DNA of 64,000 nucleotides from a virus, in the IMG/VR virus record IMGVR_UViG_3300041409_000066, positions 62,001 to 126,000 of that record, one strand, 5' to 3'. The position numbers and the translations under genes are program-made. Positions within the stretch are counted from its first letter, which is position 1. Each line of letters starts with the position of its first letter. Under the pieces are notes generated by a model that saw only the letters and a list, made by a program, of their open reading frames with translations, was not told where the DNA came from and did no database searches. Positions 57,417 through 64,000 of the stretch are shown in pieces.

Positions 57417-58360
57417 CACTCGAACCTCATCAGCAGACTGCACCAGTTACGAGCACCAGAGTTGTTCTCGGTGGAGGTTCCTGGCATCGAGCCACACACA
57501 CCAGGGAGGGCGAGGTAGGTGCGAGCAGCGCCGTTCACGACAAGGGAGACGGTCTGGTAGTTGTTGATCCCGCCCTGCCAGCCCAGCACGGTGCAAGCCT
57601 GGGCTTCGGGCTTGGGCATGGCGACGAGGAACGGATAAGCAACGATGGTCGTGCCATCGACGCTGGGTGCGTTGTAGTCGTTCGAGGGGTACGCGATGGG
57701 CCAGTAGAAGTTGTTGCCTACCACCGCGTTGTTGATGAACGAGATGTAGTTGTAGGTGCTGAAATAGACGCCATCCTGGCGGCTCGCCAGGTGCATCCCG
57801 AAGACCACACCGTCCCCGTTAGGCGTGTTGTCTGCGTTGCGAGTCCGCTCGACAAACCAGAACAACACGCCGGGGTTGGCGTTGGGGTTGATGTTCGTGT
57901 AGGGCGGCAGCGCGATGGCGATGCTCGACCCGTCACCAAAGAAGTAAGCAGGCTGGGCGTAGGGGGAGTTGTTGGGGTTGCCCAGTGCCGACGACAGCGA
58001 AGCCATGTCTGAACGGGCAGTCAACTGCAACCCAGTGAGGTTTCCAGCGCCGTCCGTGCCGGTGCCGACGAACAGAGCGAAGCGAGGATAGGTCGTCCCG
58101 TTGTTCGTGGTGCCGTAGATGACCTTGATGAAGATGGGCCGGGTGGCTTGCAGGGTGTCGTTGAAGCGCCAGATCTCGTAGCCGAAGGTCTGGGCACTCG
58201 AAGTCGCCGTGACCGTCGTGGTCGTCCAGTTGATCTGGCCGGTGTCTGCGGTCTGAACAAGGCCGATGCTCGACAGCGCCTGGGAGATCGCAGAGCCCCA
58301 CGCCTTGATGAGCGCGTTGCTCGCGTTGCTCAACCGGATTGTCGTAGCGATGGCGGTCAT
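57416..58360 (-). CDS. Fibre-like protein B2, 314 aa
   Basis: Second paralogue: IKAWGSAISQALSSIGLVQTADTGQINW, GYEIWRFNDTLQATRPIFIKVIYG and FFGDGSSIAIALPPY, then FVERTRNADNTPNGDGVVFGM. The ending (RNWCSLLMRFE) resembles GGLLMRYE of B1. The variable middle probably determines binding specificity. ATG lies directly at the stop of B3 (TAGATG). Confidence 0.8.
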   Translation of the reverse strand: MTAIATTIRLSNASNALIKAWGSAISQALSSIGLVQTADTGQINWTTTTVTATSSAQTFGYEIWRFNDTLQATRPIFIKVIYGTTNNGTTYPRFALFVGTGTDGAGNLTGLQLTARSDMASLSSALGNPNNSPYAQPAYFFGDGSSIAIALPPYTNINPNANPGVLFWFVERTRNADNTPNGDGVVFGMHLASRQDGVYFSTYNYISFINNAVVGNNFYWPIAYPSNDYNAPSVDGTTIVAYPFLVAMPKPEAQACTVLGWQGGINNYQTVSLVVNGAARTYLALPGVCGSMPGTSTENNSGARNWCSLLMRFE

Positions 58361-59311
58361 CTACTCCCACCTCAACAGGGCACAGTGGTTCGTCAGCCCG
58401 GTGGGCGTGAACTTGATCGGGATGTACGTGTGCGCTGACCCCAGCACGGTGGTGCTTATCGGAACTGCCTGGGTGAAGTCAGCATTGAAACCGACGAGCA
58501 TCGCGTGAACGAAGGTCTGCTTCCCTGCCTGCACCAGCATGGGGAAGACCGTGATGTCCGCGCCATCGACTGCGTTTCCCCAGTCGTGCCCAGGTGCGAG
58601 GGCTACCGAGTAGCGGGTGCGCTCATAGGCCACCTGCCGGTCGAAGATGAGGTAGTTCTCGCACCAGACCGTGGTGGGCTGACTGCTGGTGCTGCCGAAC
58701 TGCGCGTCCGCACGCGATGCGTTGAAATAGCCCTGGGTGTATCCGACATCGCCTCCGTACGACGTGCGCCACATCACGAGGCCATCCCCGTTGATGGTGC
58801 CGTCAGCGTTGCGAGTGCGGTCGATCACAAAGAAGATCTGTGGTGCGCTGTTGCTACCGGACCCACCGTTGGCGTAGCCGAGCAGCATCATCGCGTAGGT
58901 GCCATCGCCTGCCCAGATCGAGGGCTGCACAGTGGAGGTGATGAAGCCCGCGTACAGGGCTCGGCGCGTCGTGAGCAGCCCGGTGATGTTCCCCGCGCCG
59001 TCTGTGGCGGTGCCTGCGGTGAACCACATGATCGGACAGTTCGCGCCGATGTACGACGAGCCCGAGCCGTACTCCACCTTGATGAAGACCGGCTTCGTTG
59101 CCTGCAACGAGTCGTTCATCCGCCAGATCTCGTAGCCGTTGTTGGAGTTGCTACCCCCGGTGTACGAAATCGTCGTCGCGTCGATCTGACCTGTGTCTCC
59201 GGTCTTCACCAACCCGATAGAGGAGAAGGCAGCAGACATGGCTGCAACCCACGCACGGAGAGCCGCCGTGGATGTGATGTTCAGGTTGATCGACTGCGCG
59301 ACGGTGGTCAT
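58361..59311 (-). CDS. Fibre-like protein B3, 316 aa
   Basis: Third paralogue, first in transcription order: LRAWVAAMSAAFSSIGLVKTGDTGQIDATTI, GYEIWRMNDSLQATKPVFIKVEYGSG, FVIDRTRNADGTINGDGLVMW. The end (NHCALLRWE) parallels the others. It has no A-type partner. Same inferred role as B1 and B2; start ATG a few bases after the stop of the 103-aa gene. Confidence 0.8.
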   Translation of the reverse strand: MTTVAQSINLNITSTAALRAWVAAMSAAFSSIGLVKTGDTGQIDATTISYTGGSNSNNGYEIWRMNDSLQATKPVFIKVEYGSGSSYIGANCPIMWFTAGTATDGAGNITGLLTTRRALYAGFITSTVQPSIWAGDGTYAMMLLGYANGGSGSNSAPQIFFVIDRTRNADGTINGDGLVMWRTSYGGDVGYTQGYFNASRADAQFGSTSSQPTTVWCENYLIFDRQVAYERTRYSVALAPGHDWGNAVDGADITVFPMLVQAGKQTFVHAMLVGFNADFTQAVPISTTVLGSAHTYIPIKFTPTGLTNHCALLRWE

Positions 59312-59314
59312 GGA

Positions 59315-59626
59315 CTAGGCCAGATCCCCGGCAACCTCGGTGATGAGGGCGGCGTTGTCGGCGTCGTCGTGGTTCGGGATGCAGACCCGGCCCTTGGACG
59401 ACTCCATGATGAGGACGGCGGGGTGCTTGGTGATGCTGACGACACCACCGGCCTCGTCCTCGGAGACGTTCTGCTCGATCAGCGCGGTCACGCCGTCCTT
59501 GGTCAGCACAGCGAGCACCTTGTGCGGGTAGTTCTCGGACAGACCGAGGTCGTCAGAGAGCGTCTGGAACTCGGTGGTCTTCTGCTCCTTGAAGCCGAGG
59601 GTCTTGAGGGTGTCAACGGCGGTCAT
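59315..59626 (-). CDS. Hypothetical protein, 103 aa
   Basis: ATG at 59626 with a strong ribosome site (AGGAGG), in an ATGA overlap. Sequence is mixed: TLKTLGFKEQKTTEFQTLSDDLG, then VLAVLTKDGVTALIEQNVSEDE, then PAVLIMESSKGRVC. No known domain. A strong start just before three fibre paralogues suggests good expression; function unknown. Confidence 0.75.
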   Translation of the reverse strand: MTAVDTLKTLGFKEQKTTEFQTLSDDLGLSENYPHKVLAVLTKDGVTALIEQNVSEDEAGGVVSITKHPAVLIMESSKGRVCIPNHDDADNAALITEVAGDLA

Positions 59627-59937
59627 GCGTTTCCTCCTGTGGGTGCTGCTGCGGGGTCTGCTGGCGGTGTGATGGACAGTGCTGCGGTCGTCACCATCTC
59701 GGTGACCAGACCGGCGACGTACGTCTCGCTGGGCATTGGCATCTCGTCGGTCGGGACGAACTGACGACTGATGCTGTGAGCGTTCTCCGGGTTCTCCTCG
59801 GTCGGGTCAGGAACCGTGAGCAGCCAGGTCCAAGCGTTGACCTCGGCGTCGTACGAGCCGGTGACCTCTGCATCAGCAGGGGCTTCCGCCTTGATGGCGT
59901 CGATGACAGCCTGGGTCGTCGCGTCGGTGTCTGCCAT
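59623..59937 (-). CDS. Hypothetical protein, 104 aa
   Basis: Acidic (DTDATTQAVIDAIKAEAPADAE) with a strand WTWLLTVPDP, a Pro/Asn-rich loop EENPENAHS and a Pro/Ala tail. ATG directly at the stop of the 142-aa gene. It could be a tail chaperone or small structural protein; not recognised. Confidence 0.72.
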   Translation of the reverse strand: MADTDATTQAVIDAIKAEAPADAEVTGSYDAEVNAWTWLLTVPDPTEENPENAHSISRQFVPTDEMPMPSETYVAGLVTEMVTTAALSITPPADPAAAPTGGNA

Positions 59938-60366
59938 CTACAACTCCGTGATGGTGAGGGCGCCCACGGCGTACGTCGCGGTGTCGCCGGTCTGGATGAC
60001 CTTGGAGGCCGTGAGGTCGGCGCCGTAGAGGATCGAGCCGCCCGTGCTGGCGTCCACGAGGTACGCCGAGAGGATCGTTCCCCAGGCAGCGGTCGCGGTC
60101 GGAAACGTGAAGACCGTGCCGTTGCTCTTGGTCGCCGGGTTGCTGCCCGATGCTGCTGGGAAGTTGGTGAGGTTCGCGGTGATGGCGACACGTGCGTACG
60201 CCGTGCCGGTGACCGACACCTCGTTCATGACAGAGCCAGTGGCCGAGGTCGAGAACGATGAGGTGGACAGCGCCAGGTACAGCGTTGCCGGTGGTGTGAA
60301 GGTGATCGCGGACAACGCCAGATCGAGCATCGCTCGCTCGAAGTACGCGCTCTTGTTACCGGCCAT
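59938..60366 (-). CDS. Small phage tail/structural protein, 142 aa
   Basis: ATG at 60366 with AGGAGAACGAGA. The pattern SAYFERAMLDLALSAITFTPPATLYLALSTSSFSTSATG, then VSVTGTAYARVAITANLTNF and AAWGTILSAYLVDASTGGSILYGADL, belongs to a common actinophage/siphophage structural family that is often annotated as tail or fibre protein of unknown role. Beta-rich and Cys-free. Confidence 0.8.
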   Translation of the reverse strand: MAGNKSAYFERAMLDLALSAITFTPPATLYLALSTSSFSTSATGSVMNEVSVTGTAYARVAITANLTNFPAASGSNPATKSNGTVFTFPTATAAWGTILSAYLVDASTGGSILYGADLTASKVIQTGDTATYAVGALTITEL

Positions 60367-60376
60367 TCTCGTTCTC

Positions 60377-61003
60377 CTATTCCGTCCGAACCCAGGTGAG
60401 GGTAACGGTGATGACGCCCCCGTTGACGGCTGTCACGGAGATCGGGATGGAGGCACTTGGGGTGCTCTCCTGGCTTGCTCCCTCCGGGATTGGAGCGAGC
60501 GGACCGGACAGCAAGATGGGCGCTGTCAGGTAGTCGAGGATGATGCCCATGCCCGGCCCCGGCGGGGTCGAGATGGCACGCGCAACGTCGCTGTCGCGCT
60601 CGGCATCAGTGCCGTAGAGCCTTGTCCTGCAAGGGCTCGTGGACTCGATGTGCAGGATGCGGAAGCCCTTGGCGAGAGTGATGTGGCCCTTCTCGACCGA
60701 GCCCGCCGTCATGTCCTGCGTGATGTACGAGGTCGTCTGTCGGCCCTGCAACCCACCGCCGTCGCCCGGCTTGAAGTTGCCGACGACGAGAGCGAAGGTC
60801 CACCCGCCGTACTGGCGGTCCACGTACCAGAACTCACCGACCTTGGGCACCTCGCCCTTGGCCCGCAGCACATCGGTGCGCACCTCCACGATGCGACCGA
60901 AGTCGTCACGGCAGATCGCGATGGACTTGCGGGAGTCCACCGTCTCGATGCGGACGCGCTTGTGCTCGAAGCCTCGACTGACGATGCCCTGGCCGGTCTT
61001 CAT
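60377..61003 (-). CDS. OB-fold-like baseplate protein, 208 aa
   Basis: ATG at 61003 in a TGATG overlap with the hub. Residues 1-75 look like an OB domain (GIVSRGFEHKRVRIETVDSRKSIAICRDDFGRIVEV, then VGEFWYVDRQYGGWTFALVVGN), as in gpV/gp45-type spike proteins encoded beside the hub. The C-terminal half is Pro/Ser-rich and ends in strands (ISVTAVNGGVITVTLTWVRT). Spike role is inferred from fold pattern and position. Confidence 0.72.
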   Translation of the reverse strand: MKTGQGIVSRGFEHKRVRIETVDSRKSIAICRDDFGRIVEVRTDVLRAKGEVPKVGEFWYVDRQYGGWTFALVVGNFKPGDGGGLQGRQTTSYITQDMTAGSVEKGHITLAKGFRILHIESTSPCRTRLYGTDAERDSDVARAISTPPGPGMGIILDYLTAPILLSGPLAPIPEGASQESTPSASIPISVTAVNGGVITVTLTWVRTE

Positions 61004-63846
61004 CAGACACCGTTCCGCTCACGCTGGCGGTCCTCGGGCATGATCGCGCCGTGGGGCACCCCGAGCGTCGGGTCGTAGTACGGGTCAGCGGTGCGGATGG
61101 CCTGCTTGAAGTTGCCCGCCAGCGGCAGTCCGGCCATCAGGTCACGGCCAGCGCCCAGTCGTGCAGGCGAGGCGATGTTGACCTGGGTCGTGAAGCCGCC
61201 GCCCTCTCCGAACCGGAAGGAGTGAGTGACCGCCACGACGTATGCCTGGAAGTTGTACGCCGGGATGCGCATGAGCATCCCTGGATACAACTCGGGCATG
61301 AAGGTGAGATCGACGTTGGCGTTGTATTGGTAGGCCCACTGGCGCATGAACAAGAACAGCGCCATGAAGAACTCGCCCTTGGGACCGAAGATCCCGTTGA
61401 GCGGCTGGTAGTCCGGGCGAGGCCCGAACCGCTTGTAGACGGTGTTGACGAACGAGTCGTACATGTCGTCGGTGAACTCAAGGCCGAACAGCGCCCGCAT
61501 GATCGCCTTGATGTCGATGCTGGCGATGCCGACCGTGGTGACCTCGGGGCTGTGGATGACCCCCGAGAGGTCACCAGTCCCGGTGTCGAAGTTGGACTGG
61601 TACGCCTGCGTCACGAACTGGTGGGTGACGAAGTAGTCGTCCGACCACATGACCGTGAAGTCCACCAACTCGATGGGCTCGATGCTCATGATGGCGGCGG
61701 TGCCCCACAGGCCGTAGTAGTCCGGGAACCACGCCATGAAGTCGCCGTTGGGGGCCGAGCAGAACGACCGCAGCGACGAGTTCATCAGCGCCTTGATGTA
61801 CGGGAAGATCGGCTCGTCGTTCAGCAGCGCACGGGCGCCGTTGAGCGTCTCGGACATCGCGTTGGCGCCCGCATCTTGGATGGGCTGCCACGACGTGTTG
61901 TTGAAGATCGAGTCGATGGGTGAGCCCGATGCCGGATCCACGTCGGTCAACGTGCCGGGCGCGGTCGAGAAGTCCTGGGTAGCGCGAGCGGCAGCCTCGG
62001 CCTGCAACTGACCGGGGCGGGGCGGCAGGTCGCCGTTGCGGTGCGGGTCGTTGGAGTTCGGGTCGTAGCCGGTCCGGTTGGGCGCCGTGCCGACAGGCGT
62101 CTCTCCGGTGAGCCCAGCGCCTGTGTAGTCGATGAACGGGAGCAGGAAGCCCCGGTCCCAGCCGCTGACCTTGTTGCCGTAGTGGAAGCCCGCGTGCGTG
62201 CCGGTGTGGAAGGCACCGATGCTGGTGCTGCCGTCGCCCAGGCTGACCTCGACGTGACCGTGGTCTGCGAACAGCAGCGCACCACGAGTCCGCAAGGCGG
62301 TCCCTACGGAGATCTCTGCGCTGCCGTTGGCGTTCTGGCGGCACAGATGCGCGATGGCGTCGGTGTTGCTGCCGTACGGCGGTGGGAGGCGTCCGGTGGC
62401 GTGCCAGTAGCACCAGAAGACGAACTCCGAGCAGTCAAGGGTGCTCGGGATGTCGCTGGTGATGTCAACCTTCCTGTTACCCCCCTGGCTGTACCTCACC
62501 TTGGCGTTGGTGATGAGCGCGAGTCCCTTGCGCACGAAGTCGTACGCCGTCGCGACACCAGTGCCCTGCGGTCCGACCTGGCCGCTCAACTGCCCGTTGA
62601 AGTTGCCCGAGTCGTTGGCGCCGACTGCACCGAGCGCGGCGACCGAGACGGGACCGAGCGGCATCGACTGGTCTGCGAAGGCGATGTTGACGTTGGCGAG
62701 CGAGGTGTCCTTCGAGCCCTGCGGCAACAGCGCGGTGAGGGCTGCCGGGGACAGGTCGATGACCGCTGCGTCCTTGTTGTTCGTGTTCGGGCCGTAGTCC
62801 ACGGCGCGTACGACGACAGCGGTCTGGGCGAGCGGGTTGGAGACGATGATCCGCTTGTTCTTCCACCAGTTCATCGCCTTCTGGCGGTCCTTCTTGCTGA
62901 CCCCAGGGGCGTTCTTGGCACCACTGCCGCCGTCAGCGTCCTTGTCGGCATACGGCCACCGCATGGCGCAGTAGAAGTTGGTGCCGGGGATGTTCACCGC
63001 CGACAGGGCGCTCTCGCCGGTCAGAGCGAAGTGGCCGACCGCACTGGTGTCGGTGAGGCCGTTCATGCGCCCGGTGAAGAAGGTGGCGCGGCCCGAGGTG
63101 GCCGGGAGAGCCCCGGTGCCGGGGATGGGCTTGCCCGTGGTCGGGTCGATGTTGTCCGGGGGCGCCTGGCCGTACGCAGAGGCGCCATCGGTGGCACCAG
63201 CGACGGACGGTCCGATGCCGAGCGCCTGGGCGATCTTCTGGACCTCGGCGTTGGCCGCGTTGGCGTCGTCCACGACCTCCTTGGCGATCTCGACGGCGAA
63301 GTTCAGCCAGTCGCGAGGCACCTGGGCGATGTGGACCTTCGAGGCGGGCCAGCCGACGACCGTCTCCAACAGCGCCTTGGCCGCGTTCTTGATGCCACCG
63401 TCCGGCGCGTACTTCTGCGCGCCACCGAACATGTGGTCCACGATCAACTGCCGAGAGGTCGAGAGCGTCGAGTCCCAGTAGAAGTATTGGAGCCGCTTGA
63501 GCGAGCACGAACTGCTGATCGGCACGACCCTCGGCCACGCAGTGAAGAACGGCGAGGAGTTGACGTAGCCGGTGTAGACGCGCATCCACGTGACGCGCTT
63601 CATCATCACGTAGAGCCGGTCATTCGGGCTGAACAGGTTGTCGTACTTGCGGCCCTGGTTCTGCAAGGAGAAGTCGAAGGTCGAGGGCGCGTCCGAGCGG
63701 CGCACCATCGTGCCCTCCACGAGGTCCGCAGACACGTCGAGCAGCACGGGCTTGGCTTCGGTGGCGCGGCGCTTCGTCACCGGGTCCACAGCCTTGGTGG
63801 ACTCGATGATGACCTGCACGCCGGGTGTGTAGATGAGGGTGGGCAT
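61003..63846 (-). CDS. Baseplate hub with RlpA-like and NlpC/P60 domains, 947 aa
   Basis: The N-terminal part (1-200) and the C-terminal part (DYYGLWGTAAIMSIEPIEL; VTHSFRFGEGGGF) resemble gpD/gp27-type hub proteins. Inserted between them are an RlpA/DPBB-like barrel (VVRAVDYGPN at 345-354, IDLSPAAL at 363-370) and an NlpC/P60 peptidase: STLDCSEFVFW with C472, and GALLFADHGHVEVSLGDG with H531. It would pierce and locally digest the host wall during infection. ATG in a TGATG overlap. Confidence 0.86.
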   Translation of the reverse strand: MPTLIYTPGVQVIIESTKAVDPVTKRRATEAKPVLLDVSADLVEGTMVRRSDAPSTFDFSLQNQGRKYDNLFSPNDRLYVMMKRVTWMRVYTGYVNSSPFFTAWPRVVPISSSCSLKRLQYFYWDSTLSTSRQLIVDHMFGGAQKYAPDGGIKNAAKALLETVVGWPASKVHIAQVPRDWLNFAVEIAKEVVDDANAANAEVQKIAQALGIGPSVAGATDGASAYGQAPPDNIDPTTGKPIPGTGALPATSGRATFFTGRMNGLTDTSAVGHFALTGESALSAVNIPGTNFYCAMRWPYADKDADGGSGAKNAPGVSKKDRQKAMNWWKNKRIIVSNPLAQTAVVVRAVDYGPNTNNKDAAVIDLSPAALTALLPQGSKDTSLANVNIAFADQSMPLGPVSVAALGAVGANDSGNFNGQLSGQVGPQGTGVATAYDFVRKGLALITNAKVRYSQGGNRKVDITSDIPSTLDCSEFVFWCYWHATGRLPPPYGSNTDAIAHLCRQNANGSAEISVGTALRTRGALLFADHGHVEVSLGDGSTSIGAFHTGTHAGFHYGNKVSGWDRGFLLPFIDYTGAGLTGETPVGTAPNRTGYDPNSNDPHRNGDLPPRPGQLQAEAAARATQDFSTAPGTLTDVDPASGSPIDSIFNNTSWQPIQDAGANAMSETLNGARALLNDEPIFPYIKALMNSSLRSFCSAPNGDFMAWFPDYYGLWGTAAIMSIEPIELVDFTVMWSDDYFVTHQFVTQAYQSNFDTGTGDLSGVIHSPEVTTVGIASIDIKAIMRALFGLEFTDDMYDSFVNTVYKRFGPRPDYQPLNGIFGPKGEFFMALFLFMRQWAYQYNANVDLTFMPELYPGMLMRIPAYNFQAYVVAVTHSFRFGEGGGFTTQVNIASPARLGAGRDLMAGLPLAGNFKQAIRTADPYYDPTLGVPHGAIMPEDRQRERNGV

Positions 63847-64000
63847 CAGACCAAGTTCCCTACGCGCTGCCCGCTGGCGTGATCGGCCACGTTGCCCGAG
63901 GTGAACACGTCGTACGTCGGGGTCTTGTCGTGCTTCCCGGAGCGGTAGGAGTAGCCGACGATGTTGCCGTTCTGCTTGATGGGCTGCGGCGGGTCCATCG
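63846..64000 (-). CDS. C-terminal end of a tail/baseplate gene
   Basis: Reads in frame from the window edge to a TGA overlapping the hub start (TGATG). About 50 residues are visible (PPQPIKQNGNIVGYSYR ... FTSGNVADHASGQRVGNLV). An ATG lies at 63998, but the frame is open beyond the window, so the true start cannot be seen. Polar and beta-like; function not recognisable. Confidence 0.65.
   Translation of the reverse strand, partial: MDPPQPIKQNGNIVGYSYRSGKHDKTPTYDVFTSGNVADHASGQRVGNLV

Noticed and set aside
1-64000. Integrase, attachment site, insertion sequence, toxin-antitoxin or CRISPR-Cas genes
   Set aside because: Searched by eye for tyrosine/serine recombinase, transposase and Cas motifs; none seen. 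The Cas4-like nuclease is an isolated phage exonuclease.

Overview
The window is a 64 kb piece of a large, GC-rich, double-stranded DNA phage genome. The contents (RecA, a bacterial DnaE-type polymerase, class II ribonucleotide reductase, ThyX, an Lsr2-like protein, an Rpf-like muralytic enzyme, a band-7/SPFH protein) suggest a phage of a high-GC Gram-positive (actinobacterial) host. Baseplate J-like and gp25-like proteins indicate a contractile tail, so a myovirus. No integrase, capsid, terminase or tRNA gene is seen here. Host and morphology are inferences from gene content. Every credible gene lies on the minus strand, so transcription runs from 64000 towards 1. Most junctions are tight: GTGA, ATGA, TGATG or TAGTG overlaps are the rule.

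Layout in the direction of transcription. 64000-50394: baseplate and tail: a C-terminal fragment, a 947-aa hub with cell-wall hydrolase domains, an OB-like protein, small tail proteins, three paralogous fibre-like genes interleaved with two small paralogues, a C1q-like protein, a 1172-aa repeat protein and the gp25-like wedge. 50394-43281: baseplate J-like protein and two large baseplate/tail proteins. 43284-36658: three tail-fibre genes sharing an N-terminal module, one with YadA-like repeats. 36563-28229: DNA transactions: SNF2-type helicase, several zinc-binding small proteins, a Spo11/topoisomerase VI-A-like protein, a DUF2786-like protein and a DinG-like helicase. 28225-24951: SPFH protein and lysis cassette (CHAP endolysin, secreted HNH-like protein, holin candidates). 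24839-18342: regulators and nucleotide metabolism: MerR-like protein, ThyX, MazG-like protein, Lsr2-like protein, flap exonuclease, Rpf-like protein and an Sm-like protein. 18281-1: replication and recombination: helicase loader, DnaB, class II RNR, cupin, primase, J-like protein, SSB-like protein, DnaE, RecA, Cas4-like nuclease, RuvC, and finally a sigma-region-4-like protein.

Two families of intergenic elements look like a regulatory code. A bipartite element (CCTGTC, then CCTGTGAAGGGGTGAG 21 bases later) occurs four times, only in front of late genes (endolysin, two tail fibres, gp25-like). A different dyad-like motif of about 25 bp (GTACTAC ... CTTGGAGTG) occurs eight times, mostly in the few gaps of the early/middle region. 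The longest gene-free gap (19142-19482) holds two actinobacterial DnaA-box-like 9-mers, a palindrome and direct repeats beside the replication genes, and is a candidate origin.

The most unusual single gene is the Spo11/Topo VI-A-like protein at 31902-32963, which resembles the 'Mini-A' proteins of mobile elements.
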